From assembly GCF_014692675.1 (NCBI RefSeq), contig NZ_JABFCZ010000004.1:62001-126000 (forward strand): a stretch of 64,000 nucleotides of DNA, in the 5' to 3' direction. This DNA is from Roseibium aggregatum. Its GTDB lineage: Bacteria; Pseudomonadota; Alphaproteobacteria; Rhizobiales; Stappiaceae. The notes below the pieces were generated by a model. The model searched no databases and was not told where the DNA came from. It saw nothing but the letters and a program-made list of their open reading frames with translations. The position numbers were made by a program, and so were the translations under genes. Position 1 is the stretch's first letter; every line of letters begins with the position of its first letter. Of the stretch, positions 46,675 to 54,974 are shown one piece after another.

Positions 46675-47720
46675 TGCGCGGTACGAACTTGAAAAGATGG
46701 CTGCTGCAAAACGTCGGCTTCGGCACGGCACTTCTGCTTCTGGCCGTTTTGTACATCAGCTACAACATGATGCACCCGCGGGGGTTTTCTTCCGCCGTGG
46801 CGGTCCAGAACGCAAACGAGACGGCGGCCATCGCCTTCGTCGCCATGGCCCAGACCCTGCCCGTGCTTCTGGGCGGGCTCGACTTGTCCGTCGGTGCCGT
46901 CATGACGCTTACGAGCTGCATTGCCTCGCACCTGGTCAGCGGCTCGCCGGCCCAGATCCTGCTCGGCATGGTGCTGACCCTGCTGTCGGGAACCGCCTTC
47001 GGCCTGATGAACGGCCTGATCGTGGTCTACGGCCGCATCCAGCCGATTATCGCCACCCTGGCCACCGGCGCGGTCGCCGTCGGCCTTGCCCTTCTGGTGC
47101 GCCCCAAGCCGGGCGGCGATGTCGACGGCGATCTCAACTGGGCGCTGACCAACTCCGTCTTCGATTTCGCCGACACCTATGGCCTTGCTGACGGCGGCAA
47201 TGCCTGGTGGCTGCGCCCCATTGCGAACGTGCCCGTCCCCGTCATCCTGGTGGCGCTGATTGCCATCCTCGTCTGGGTGCCGTTCCGCCGCTCGGTCACA
47301 GGGCGGACGGTCTACGCCATCGGTTCGGCGGAAGGCCCGGCCTTCATGTCCGGTCTGCCGATCCACCGCGCCAAGATCGCGGCCTTCACCATGGGCGGGT
47401 TCTTCGCCGCCTGCGGCGGTCTTTATCTCGCGATCCAGACATCATCGGGCAATGCCGACATCCAGCAGGCCGGCGCCTACACGCTGAATTCGATCGCCGC
47501 CGTGGTGCTCGGCGGCACGTCCCTGCTCGGCGGTATCGGCAGCGCCATCGGCAGCATCGTCGGCGCCATGATCCTGCGCGTCATCTCGTTCTATTTCCGC
47601 ATCCTCGACATCGATCCGCTGCTGCAGCCGCTGATCGAGGGGGTTGTCCTGCTTGTCGCCGTCTCCTTCGGTGCGTTCCGCACGCTGAGGGTGAAGAACA
47701 AGCTCGATCTGTTCAGGTAG
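46671..47720 (+). CDS. Sugar ABC transporter permease 1 (RbsC family)
   Basis: A 349-residue BPD_transp_2-type permease with about 8-10 membrane segments. The family signature is present (LPVLLGGLDLSVGAVMTLTS) as are GRTVYAIGSAEGPAFMSGL and IAAVVLGGTSLLGGIGS. An inserted hydrophilic stretch (KPGGDVDGDLNWALTNSV) is found between helices. It probably forms a heterodimer with the second permease. ATGA overlap with the ATPase gene; 7 bases before permease 2. Confidence 0.9.
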   Translation: MMRGTNLKRWLLQNVGFGTALLLLAVLYISYNMMHPRGFSSAVAVQNANETAAIAFVAMAQTLPVLLGGLDLSVGAVMTLTSCIASHLVSGSPAQILLGMVLTLLSGTAFGLMNGLIVVYGRIQPIIATLATGAVAVGLALLVRPKPGGDVDGDLNWALTNSVFDFADTYGLADGGNAWWLRPIANVPVPVILVALIAILVWVPFRRSVTGRTVYAIGSAEGPAFMSGLPIHRAKIAAFTMGGFFAACGGLYLAIQTSSGNADIQQAGAYTLNSIAAVVLGGTSLLGGIGSAIGSIVGAMILRVISFYFRILDIDPLLQPLIEGVVLLVAVSFGAFRTLRVKNKLDLFR

Positions 47721-47727
47721 GCTCGTC

Positions 47728-48678
47728 ATGCGCATCTCCATCTCGGCCGAAAACCGCCCCATCGCGATCGCGTCGCTGTTCATCGTCGTGATCCTGCTGG
47801 CGGGCACCGCCTATACCCTTTCGACGACCGGCACCGCGCCGCTCTTGTCACCGCGATACCTGCTGCAGTTGCTGCAGACCGGCTCCTTCCTCGGCATCTG
47901 CGCTGCGGGCATGATGATGGTGATCCTGCTCGGCCATATCGACCTGTCGATCCCCTGGACCCTGACCGCGGCCGCGATGACCGCTACCGCCGTCGGCGGC
48001 GACATGGCCCTGCCGACAGCGCTTGCGGTCGGGCTTGCCGTCGGCCTTTTGAACGGTTTCGGTGTCGCGTATCTGCGCATCCCGTCCATGATCTTCACCC
48101 TCGGGGTCGATACGGTCCTGCGCGGGCTGATGGTGGCGCAGACCGGGGGCTTCGCGCCGCAGGATTCCGCGACGCCGCTGATGCTGTTTCTGGCCAAGGA
48201 CCGCCTGCTCGGCATCCCGGTGGCGATCTTCGTCTGGGCGGCCGTCTCCATCGTCATTGCGGTGATCCTGACCAGAACCGGTTTCGGCCGGTCGATCTAT
48301 GCCACCGGGTCGCGCGAGGGGGCGGCGTTTCTGTCCGGCATCCGCACACGGTTCGTCATTGTCGGCGCCTTCGTCATGTCCAGCCTGTGCGCTTCACTGG
48401 CGGGCGTTCTCCTGACCGGCTATTCCGCCAAGGCCTATCAGGGCATGGGCAATGCCTTCCTGCTGCCGGCGATCGCCGCCGTCGTTCTCGGCGGAACCCA
48501 TATCCTCGGCGGGCGCGGACGCTATTCCGGCACGCTGGTCGGCGTGATCCTGATCGTCCTGCTGAATTCCGTGCTGTCGATCATGCAGATGCCGGAAGCC
48601 GGCCGGCAGATCATCTATGGCGCCGTCATCATCGGCATGCTGCTCGTCTATGGCCGCAACCAGCGCGTCACGTCATAA
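47728..48678 (+). CDS. Sugar ABC transporter permease 2 (RbsC family)
   Basis: A 316-residue paralogue of the preceding permease, with GMMMVILLGHIDLSIPWTLT in the signature position and GRSIYATGSREGAAFLSGI and IAAVVLGGTHILGGRGRYSG near the C-terminus. Two permease genes imply a heteromeric channel rather than the homodimer seen in RbsC. It is 11 bases ahead of the lactonase gene. Confidence 0.9.
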   Translation: MRISISAENRPIAIASLFIVVILLAGTAYTLSTTGTAPLLSPRYLLQLLQTGSFLGICAAGMMMVILLGHIDLSIPWTLTAAAMTATAVGGDMALPTALAVGLAVGLLNGFGVAYLRIPSMIFTLGVDTVLRGLMVAQTGGFAPQDSATPLMLFLAKDRLLGIPVAIFVWAAVSIVIAVILTRTGFGRSIYATGSREGAAFLSGIRTRFVIVGAFVMSSLCASLAGVLLTGYSAKAYQGMGNAFLLPAIAAVVLGGTHILGGRGRYSGTLVGVILIVLLNSVLSIMQMPEAGRQIIYGAVIIGMLLVYGRNQRVTS

Positions 48679-48689
48679 GGGAGGAAACG

Positions 48690-49595
48690 ATGCCCGGAGA
48701 ACTCTACGACATCCGCGACGACCGTTTCGCCAAACTGATCCATCGCAACGCCGGGATGGACACGCTTTGGACCGGCGGCCGCTGGACCGAGGGCCCGGCC
48801 TATTTCGCCGCCGGCCGCTACCTGATCTGGTCGGACATTCCCAACGACCGGATCCTGCGCTGGGACGAGATGAACGGCGAGGTCTCCACCTTCGAACAGC
48901 CGTGCCGCAACCACAACGGCCACACGGTCGACGGGCAAGGCCGGCTGATCGCCTGCGAGCATCGGGGGCGCTGCGTCAGCCGTTACGAGATCGATGGCAC
49001 GAAGACGATCCTTGCCGACAGCTACGACGGCAAGCCGCTCAACTCCCCCAACGACGTGGTCGTGAAATCGGACGGATCGGTCTGGTTCACCGATCCCTCC
49101 TACGGCATTGACAGCGACTATGAGGGCGATGCCGCGCCGATGGAACAGGACGGCCGCCATGTCTACCGGATCGCCCCCGACGGCGGCATCACCCGCGTCA
49201 TCGACGACATGAAACAGCCGAACGGCCTGGCCTTTTCCGCCGATGAAACCACGCTTTACGTGGCCGACACGGGCAAGACCCACTTTCCCGATTGCGAGCC
49301 GAAGATCCGCAAGTACCCGGTTTCGGCGGACGGCAAATCCGTCGGTCCGGGCGCGGATTTCATTTTTTGCGACACCCGCCTTTTCGACGGCTTTCGCCTG
49401 GACACCAAAGGCAACATCTGGTCGTCGGCCGGCGACGGCATCCACTGCTTTGCCGCCGACGGCACCCTGATCGGCAAGATCCGGATCGACGAGGTCGTCT
49501 CCAACCTCTGCTTCGGCGGCCCCAAACGCAACCGCCTGTTCATCTGCGCGACGACGTCGCTACGGGCGATCTATGTCAACGCCCGCGGGCTGTAA
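48690..49595 (+). CDS. SMP-30/gluconolactonase-family sugar lactonase
   Basis: A 301-residue six-bladed beta-propeller enzyme that hydrolyses sugar lactones to aldonic acids with a divalent metal. GGGAGGAAACG precedes the ATG. Metal-site landmarks are the Glu in WTEGPAYF, the Asn in NSPNDVVVKSDGSVWFTDP and the Asp in LFDGFRLDTKGNIW. It is the last gene of the ABC operon, implying import followed by oxidation to a lactone (dehydrogenase not in the window) and hydrolysis. A lactone substrate may also be imported directly. Confidence 0.88.
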   Translation: MPGELYDIRDDRFAKLIHRNAGMDTLWTGGRWTEGPAYFAAGRYLIWSDIPNDRILRWDEMNGEVSTFEQPCRNHNGHTVDGQGRLIACEHRGRCVSRYEIDGTKTILADSYDGKPLNSPNDVVVKSDGSVWFTDPSYGIDSDYEGDAAPMEQDGRHVYRIAPDGGITRVIDDMKQPNGLAFSADETTLYVADTGKTHFPDCEPKIRKYPVSADGKSVGPGADFIFCDTRLFDGFRLDTKGNIWSSAGDGIHCFAADGTLIGKIRIDEVVSNLCFGGPKRNRLFICATTSLRAIYVNARGL

Positions 49596-49656
49596 GGATA
49601 ACCGGTTTCAAGCCCAGAAAATTTTATTTTCAGACGGAATCAGCCCCCTGACACCC

Positions 49657-49679
49657 CTCTCCCCCTCAAGGGGGGAGAG
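49657..49679. repeat. Short palindromic repeat, CTCTCCCCC family
   Basis: CTCTCCCCC (49657-49665) and GGGGGAGAG (49671-49679) form a hairpin between two convergent genes. The core is the same as in the larger inverted repeat at 63318-63464, so it looks like a truncated copy of a dispersed element; it may serve as a terminator. Confidence 0.6.
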
Positions 49680-49719
49680 CACAGCAAGGGGCATGAGCGT
49701 TCCAACGCTAAGAGGCCTT

Positions 49720-50121
49720 CTAGGCCTTCGTGATCTTCGCCGTCGCCTCGATTTCCACCAGGGCCTCGTCCTCGATCAGATCGGCGACGACGAGCATGGA
49801 CATGGCCGGGAAATGGCGGCCGAAGACGCGGCGGTAGGCTTCGCCGACCTCGCGCTGGTGGGCCATATATTCCTTCTTGTCCTTCACGAACCAGGTCATG
49901 CGCACCACATCGGCTGCCGTTCCGCCTGCCGCCTCGACGATGTCGAGAATGTTGCGCAACACCTGCTCCATCTGGCCGATGAAGTCCTTGGCGACGAACA
50001 CCTGGTCCTTGTTCCAGCCGATCTGGCCGCCGGTATAGAGCGTTCCGTCCTCGGTCAGCACCCCGTTGGCATAGCCCTTGGCTTGCACCCAGCCGTCCGG
50101 TTGAATGATCTGATGGGTCAT
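49720..50121 (-). CDS. RidA/YjgF-family enamine/imine deaminase
   Basis: A 133-residue Rid-superfamily protein, probably a trimer. Start ATG at 50121 (MTHQIIQPDGWVQAKGYANG). Features are TLYTGGQIGWNKDQVF near the N-terminus, MEQVLRNILDIVEAAGG in the middle and IEATAKITKA at the C-terminus. The classic RidA active-site Arg region is not clearly conserved, so it may be a Rid2-7 subtype. It is the last gene of the anthranilate operon. Because the 2-aminobenzoyl-CoA monooxygenase/reductase product is an enamine-type amino-oxo-cyclohexene, a deaminating role in the pathway is a reasonable inference. Confidence 0.82.
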   Translation of the reverse strand: MTHQIIQPDGWVQAKGYANGVLTEDGTLYTGGQIGWNKDQVFVAKDFIGQMEQVLRNILDIVEAAGGTAADVVRMTWFVKDKKEYMAHQREVGEAYRRVFGRHFPAMSMLVVADLIEDEALVEIEATAKITKA

Positions 50122-50174
50122 GTCTGGCCTTTCATGAATTCTTCTTATGTCGCGCGGCCAGCCGCCGCGCCGTG

Positions 50175-51791
50175 TTAATCCGCCTTCAGCTTGAACCGCT
50201 GGATCTTGCCCGTTTCCGTCTTCGGCAGGGCGTCGGTGAAGACGATCGAGCGCGGGTACTTGTAGGGCGCGATCTTCGCCTTCACGTGGGCCTGCAGCTC
50301 TTCCGTGGTCTTCTCGTCCGGCTCGTAGCCTTCGGCCAGCACCACATGGGCCTGGACGATATGGCCGCGGGCATCGTCCGGTGCGCCGATCACGGCGCAT
50401 TCGGCAACCGCCGGGTGGGCAAGCAAGGCCGCCTCGACTTCCGGTCCGGCGATGTTGTAGCCGGCGGAAATAATCATGTCGTCGTTGCGCGCGGCGAAGT
50501 GGAAGTAGCCGTCCTCGTCCTCGGAGAAGCTGTCGCCGGTGACGTTCCAGCCGTCCATGACGTAGTTCTTCTGCCGGTCGTCGTTGAGATAGCGGCAGCC
50601 CGTTGGCCCGCGCACAGCCAACCGGCCGACGGTGCCTTTCGGCACCTCGTTGCCGTCCTCGCCGATCACCTTCGCCTCGTAGCCGGTCACCGGCTTGCCG
50701 GTACAGGCCGGCCGGTGATCGGTGAAGCGGTTGGAGATGAAGATATGCAGCATCTCGGTCGCGCCGATGCCGTCGAGCATCGGCTTGCCGGTCTTTGCCT
50801 GCCAGGCGTCATAGACCGGCGCCGGCAGCGTCTCGCCGGCCGAAACCGCGGCGCGCAGGCTGGAGAGGTCCGCGCCGTCCTCCATCGCCTGTAGCATCAC
50901 CCGGTAGGCGGTCGGCGCGGTGAAACAAACGGTCGCGCGGTACTTCTCGATGATCTCGATCATGTTCTGCGGCGTGGCGCTTTCCAGAAGCGTCGCCGCG
51001 GCACCGAAGCGCAGCGGGAAGATCGCAAGCCCGCCAAGCCCGAAGGTAAAAGCAAGCGGCGGCGAGCCGATGAAGATGTCCTCCGGCGTCACGCCCAGGA
51101 CTTCCTTGGCATAGCCGTCGGCGATGATCAGAAGATCCCGGTGGAAATGCATCGTCGCCTTCGGAGTGCCCGTCGAACCGGAGGTGAAGCCCAGCAGCGC
51201 CACATCGTCCCGTCCGGTCGGCACCGGCTCGAAGCGTACGGACTTTTCCAGTGCCAGCCGGTCGAGCTCGGCGTCGTGGTTGGACGTGCCGTCGAAGCCG
51301 ACGACCCGCTTCAGGAACGGGCTGTCCTTGGCGCAGAGGTCCATTTCCTCCATCAGGCGCGTGTCGCACAGGGCGAACTGGATTTCCGCCTTTTCGACGT
51401 ACTTGGTCAGTTCACCCGCCCGCAGCATCGGCATGGTGTTGACCACCACCGCACCCGCCTTGGTCGCGGCCAGCCAGCAGGCGACCATGGCCGGGTTGTT
51501 GGCGGAGCGGATCAGGACCCGGTTGCCGGGTTTCACGCCCAGGTCGTCGACCAGCACATTGGCCAGACGGTTGGTCCAGTCGGCCAGTTCCTTGTAGGTC
51601 CGCCGCCGTCCGTTGCCGATCAGGGCGGTATGATCGCCGAAGCCCTTGGCCACCATGCCGTCGGTCAGTTCGACGCCCGCATTCAGCCGCTCCGGATATT
51701 CGAAACCGTCGAGCAGGAAATCCGGCCAGAGGTTTTCGGGCGGGAGGTTGTCCCTCGAAAACGTATCAACATGAGCAGAAGGGCTTAGCAT
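50175..51791 (-). CDS. Benzoate/2-aminobenzoate-CoA ligase (AMP-forming)
   Basis: A 538-residue acyl-adenylate ligase of the benzoate-CoA ligase group. ATG at 51791 shares its A with the preceding stop (TGATG); GGAGG is 6 bases ahead. The P-loop is LGFTSGSTGTPKATMHFH, with PTAYRVMLQ and GIGATEMLHIFISN in the aromatic-pocket region, GWNVTGDSFSEDEDGYFHF for the hinge, and the adenylation Lys in LPKTETGKIQRFKLK. Adjacent monooxygenase/reductase and beta-oxidation genes indicate 2-aminobenzoate (anthranilate) as substrate; salicylate is the main alternative. Confidence 0.87.
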   Translation of the reverse strand: MLSPSAHVDTFSRDNLPPENLWPDFLLDGFEYPERLNAGVELTDGMVAKGFGDHTALIGNGRRRTYKELADWTNRLANVLVDDLGVKPGNRVLIRSANNPAMVACWLAATKAGAVVVNTMPMLRAGELTKYVEKAEIQFALCDTRLMEEMDLCAKDSPFLKRVVGFDGTSNHDAELDRLALEKSVRFEPVPTGRDDVALLGFTSGSTGTPKATMHFHRDLLIIADGYAKEVLGVTPEDIFIGSPPLAFTFGLGGLAIFPLRFGAAATLLESATPQNMIEIIEKYRATVCFTAPTAYRVMLQAMEDGADLSSLRAAVSAGETLPAPVYDAWQAKTGKPMLDGIGATEMLHIFISNRFTDHRPACTGKPVTGYEAKVIGEDGNEVPKGTVGRLAVRGPTGCRYLNDDRQKNYVMDGWNVTGDSFSEDEDGYFHFAARNDDMIISAGYNIAGPEVEAALLAHPAVAECAVIGAPDDARGHIVQAHVVLAEGYEPDEKTTEELQAHVKAKIAPYKYPRSIVFTDALPKTETGKIQRFKLKAD

Positions 51792-52948
51792 CACGATCCT
51801 CCTTGGAATGCGGAAAGAGCCTGCCGTGCAATGACGACGCGCTGAACATCGGAAGCGCCTTCGTAGATGCGAAGGGCCCGGATTTCTCGGTAGAGCTTTT
51901 CGACGGTTTCGCCCGACTTCACCCCGTCCCCGCCGTGGAGTTGCACCGCCTTGTCGATCACGGCCTGGGCCTGGTCGGTGGCGAAGAGCTTGGCCATGGC
52001 GGCCTCACGGGTGACACGGGGCGCGCCGCTGTCCTTGGTCCAGGCGGCGCGGTAGACGAGCAGCGCGCTGGCGTCCACATCCAGCGCCATGTCGGCGATA
52101 TGTCCCTGCACCATCTGCAGGTCGAAGAGCGGCGCACCCTGGACCTGGCGCGTGGTGACCCGGGAAAGCGCCTCGTCCAGCGCGCGCCGGGCAAAGCCGA
52201 GCGCGGCGGCGGCGACCGAAGCGCGGAAGACGTCGAGCACGGACATGGCGATCCGGAACCCCTGCCCCGGTTCGCCGAGCATCGCGGAAGCGGGAATGCG
52301 GCAATCGGTAAAGCGCAGCGTGGCCAGCGGATGCGGTGCGATGGTCTCCAGCCGTTCCACCACCTCGAAGCCCGGCAACCCCGCCGGAAGGATGAACGCC
52401 GACAGGCCTTTTGCACCCGGCGCCTCGCCGGTGCGGGCGAACAGGGTGTAGACATCGGCAATGCCGCCGTTGGAAATCCAGGTCTTCTCGCCGTTCAGAA
52501 CGTAGCTGTCGCCGTCGCGGGTGGCGGTCATGGTCGAATTGGCGACGTCGGAGCCGGACTGCGGTTCGGTCAGGGCAAAGGCGGAGATGGCCTCACCGGA
52601 CCGGGTCTTAGGCAACCACTCGGCCTTCTGCCCGGGCGTTCCGAACAGGGAGATCGCCCCGGTGCCCAGCCCCTGCATGGCGAAGGCGAAATCCGCAAGG
52701 CCGTCGTGACGCGCCAGGGTCTCGCGCATCAGGCAGAGCGTGCGCACGTCGAGCCGGCCGTCTTCGGCGCCGGTATGCTGCAGGAAACCGGCCTCGCCCA
52801 TTGCGGCGACCAGCGCCTGGCAGGCGGCATCCGTATCCGAATGATCGATCGCAGCAAGCTTTGCTCCGGCCCAGGCATCGGCCTGTTCCGCGAGCATGCG
52901 GTGCCGGTTCTCGAAGAACGGCCAGTTCAGGAAGCTGCGGTCAGCCAT
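51791..52948 (-). CDS. Acyl-CoA dehydrogenase of anthranilate operon
   Basis: A 385-residue flavoprotein. Motifs are [32 protein letters not shown] and the catalytic Glu in [10 protein letters not shown], which is the short/medium-chain position, unlike the dehydrogenase at 19300-20472. In the CoA-dependent anthranilate route it would desaturate a cyclic or ring-opened acyl-CoA. It lies 1 base from the enoyl-CoA hydratase gene and overlaps the ligase gene. Confidence 0.88.
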   Translation of the reverse strand: MADRSFLNWPFFENRHRMLAEQADAWAGAKLAAIDHSDTDAACQALVAAMGEAGFLQHTGAEDGRLDVRTLCLMRETLARHDGLADFAFAMQGLGTGAISLFGTPGQKAEWLPKTRSGEAISAFALTEPQSGSDVANSTMTATRDGDSYVLNGEKTWISNGGIADVYTLFARTGEAPGAKGLSAFILPAGLPGFEVVERLETIAPHPLATLRFTDCRIPASAMLGEPGQGFRIAMSVLDVFRASVAAAALGFARRALDEALSRVTTRQVQGAPLFDLQMVQGHIADMALDVDASALLVYRAAWTKDSGAPRVTREAAMAKLFATDQAQAVIDKAVQLHGGDGVKSGETVEKLYREIRALRIYEGASDVQRVVIARQALSAFQGGS

Positions 52949-52949
52949 C

Positions 52950-53750
52950 TCAGTCTCCCTCGAACACCGGCTTCTGCTTGGCGACGAAGGCCTCGTAGGC
53001 CCGGCGGAAGTCGTTGCCCTGCATGCAGATCGCCTGAGCCTGGGCTTCGGCTTCGATCGCCTGTTCCAGCGTCATGGACCATTCCTGCGCCAGCATGGTC
53101 TTGGTCATGGAATTGGCGAAGGTCGGTCCGGCAACGATCCGGCTTGCGAAGTCCATCGCGGTTTCTTCCAGTGCTGCCGCATCGACGACCCGGTTGAAGA
53201 AGCCCCAGTTCAGACCTTCCTCGGCACTCATGGAGCGGCCCAGATAGAGAAGTTCCGACGCGCGGCCCTGACCGATGATCCGGGGCAGGATCGCGCAGGC
53301 GCCCATGTCGCAGCCGGCAAGGCCGACCCGGTTGAACAGGAAGGCGACCTTTGCCTCAGGCGTCGCGACACGCAGGTCCGACGCCATGGCCAGGATCGCG
53401 CCGGCACCGGCACAGATACCGTCGACGGCGGAGACGATCGGCTTTCCGCAACCGATCATCGCTTTGACCAGATCCCCGGTCATCCGGGTGAAGGCGAGCA
53501 GTTCCTTCATGTTCATGCGCGTCAGCGGACCGATGATGTCGTGGACATCGCCGCCGGAACTGAAATTGCCGCCGTTGGGCAGGATCACCACCGCGTGGAC
53601 GTCATCGGCGTAATGCAGGTCGCGGAACCAGTCGCGCATCTCCGCATAGCTATCGAAGGTCAGCGGGTTTTTCCGTTCCGGACGGTCGAGCGAAATCCGG
53701 GCGATGCCGCCGTCGATCTCGCATTTGAAATGGCTCACATCACTCCGCAT
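52950..53750 (-). CDS. Enoyl-CoA hydratase/isomerase family protein
   Basis: A 266-residue crotonase-fold protein. GGGGAG lies 8 bases before the ATG at 53750; a GTG at 53738 is possible. The oxyanion-hole region is [20 protein letters not shown] and the second is [40 protein letters not shown] follows in place. It may hydrate or hydrolytically open the ring of the dearomatised intermediate. It overlaps the MarR gene by 11 bases. Confidence 0.88.
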   Translation of the reverse strand: MRSDVSHFKCEIDGGIARISLDRPERKNPLTFDSYAEMRDWFRDLHYADDVHAVVILPNGGNFSSGGDVHDIIGPLTRMNMKELLAFTRMTGDLVKAMIGCGKPIVSAVDGICAGAGAILAMASDLRVATPEAKVAFLFNRVGLAGCDMGACAILPRIIGQGRASELLYLGRSMSAEEGLNWGFFNRVVDAAALEETAMDFASRIVAGPTFANSMTKTMLAQEWSMTLEQAIEAEAQAQAICMQGNDFRRAYEAFVAKQKPVFEGD

Positions 53751-54228
53751 TGGCTGCGCTCCCCGATTTTTCGTCTTTTTCGGCAGGGTGAAGCACCGCC
53801 TCCAGCAAATCGCTCAGGGTCTCGATCTGCTCGGGGCCGAACTCTCCCAGCATTTCGTTGATCCAGCCTTCGTGCTCGGCGGCCAGTTCGGCAAAGGCTT
53901 TAGAACCGGCGGCTGTCAGCTTGACCCGGTTGGCCCGCCGGTCGCCGGGAACGGCCAGACGCAAGGCATGGCCGTCTTCGACAAGGCGTTCGACTATGCC
54001 GGTGACGTTTCCGTTCGAAACCTTCAGCAGGGTCGAAATCTCGCTCATCTTCAGCCCCTCGGGGCTGCGCGCCAGCGCCGACATGACATCGAAACGCGGC
54101 AGGGTCGATCCGAACTGGTCGCGAAGCCGGCGGCGCAGTTCCGCTTCGATGGCGGACGAGGTCTTGAGCAGTTTCAGCCAGAGCCTCAACCGGTCCTTCG
54201 ACAGGGAAGATGGGGGCGTGCTTTTCAT
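53740..54228 (-). CDS. MarR-family regulator of anthranilate operon
   Basis: A 162-residue winged-helix regulator. ATG at 54228 shares a base with the SDR stop (TAATG) and GGAGGAG is upstream. The helix-turn-helix is around residues 50-115 ([20 protein letters not shown], then [14 protein letters not shown] forming the wing). It sits inside the operon it probably represses. The 26-bp palindrome ahead of the first gene (57327-57352) is the likely operator. MarR regulators of such pathways commonly release DNA when they bind an aryl-CoA thioester. Confidence 0.88.
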   Translation of the reverse strand: MKSTPPSSLSKDRLRLWLKLLKTSSAIEAELRRRLRDQFGSTLPRFDVMSALARSPEGLKMSEISTLLKVSNGNVTGIVERLVEDGHALRLAVPGDRRANRVKLTAAGSKAFAELAAEHEGWINEMLGEFGPEQIETLSDLLEAVLHPAEKDEKSGSAANAE

Positions 54229-54974
54229 TAAATCTCTCCTCCGGTCAGGCTGAGGGCGTGGCCGTTGACCGACCTGGCCGCGTCCGAACACAGCCAGAGC
54301 GCGGTTCCGGCAACTTCGTCCGGCTGGATGAAACGGTCCTGCGGATTGCCGGCCCGCAACTGGGCCGCAGCCTCTTCCGCGCTCATGCCGGTCTTGGCGA
54401 CAATGTTGTCGATCGACCGCTGCAGCATCGGCGTTTCGACATAGCCGGGGCAGATCGCATTGACGGTGATGCCGGTCTTCGCCAGTTCCTGGGCCAGCGA
54501 CCGGGTCAGCCCGACCACCCCGTGCTTGGCCGCGCAATAGGCACTGACATACGCGAAACCCTTCAGGCCGGCGGTCGAGGCAACGGCGACCATCCGCCCC
54601 CAGCCGGCCGCCTTCATGTCGGCGAGCGCGGCCTGCCAGCAATTGACCACCCCGCCCAGATTGACGGCCAGCATGGAATTGAGCATCTCCGGCGTCATTT
54701 TCGCGAACGGAACGCTTTCCGCAGCCCCCGCATTGGCGACCACGACGCTGACCGGCCCGCGGGCGGCGCGTGCCGCGTCAAAGGCGGCAAAGACCGCGTC
54801 CCGGTCGGTCACGTCACAGGTCTCGTAGGGCAGTTCTTGCGCGGCAAGGGGCGCTTCGGAACGCCCCATGATCGTGACCGTGGCGCCGGCGGATGCGAAG
54901 GCCTGCGCAGTTGCAGCCCCGACGCCGGTTCCGCCTCCCGTCACAACAACATGTTTTCCAGCGAGAGCCGTCAT
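54228..54974 (-). CDS. Short-chain dehydrogenase/reductase, 3-hydroxyacyl-CoA type
   Basis: A 248-residue SDR. ATG at 54974 overlaps the monooxygenase/reductase stop by 4 bases (ATGA); the longer open frame is discarded. Cofactor motif [12 protein letters not shown], then VANAG, catalytic Ser in VASTAG and Tyr-x-x-x-Lys in SAYCAAKHG. The sequence ends SLTGGEI, usual for SDRs acting on acyl-CoA or acyl-ACP. It would oxidise or reduce the hydroxyl/keto group of the alicyclic CoA intermediate. Confidence 0.87.
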   Translation of the reverse strand: MTALAGKHVVVTGGGTGVGAATAQAFASAGATVTIMGRSEAPLAAQELPYETCDVTDRDAVFAAFDAARAARGPVSVVVANAGAAESVPFAKMTPEMLNSMLAVNLGGVVNCWQAALADMKAAGWGRMVAVASTAGLKGFAYVSAYCAAKHGVVGLTRSLAQELAKTGITVNAICPGYVETPMLQRSIDNIVAKTGMSAEEAAAQLRAGNPQDRFIQPDEVAGTALWLCSDAARSVNGHALSLTGGEI

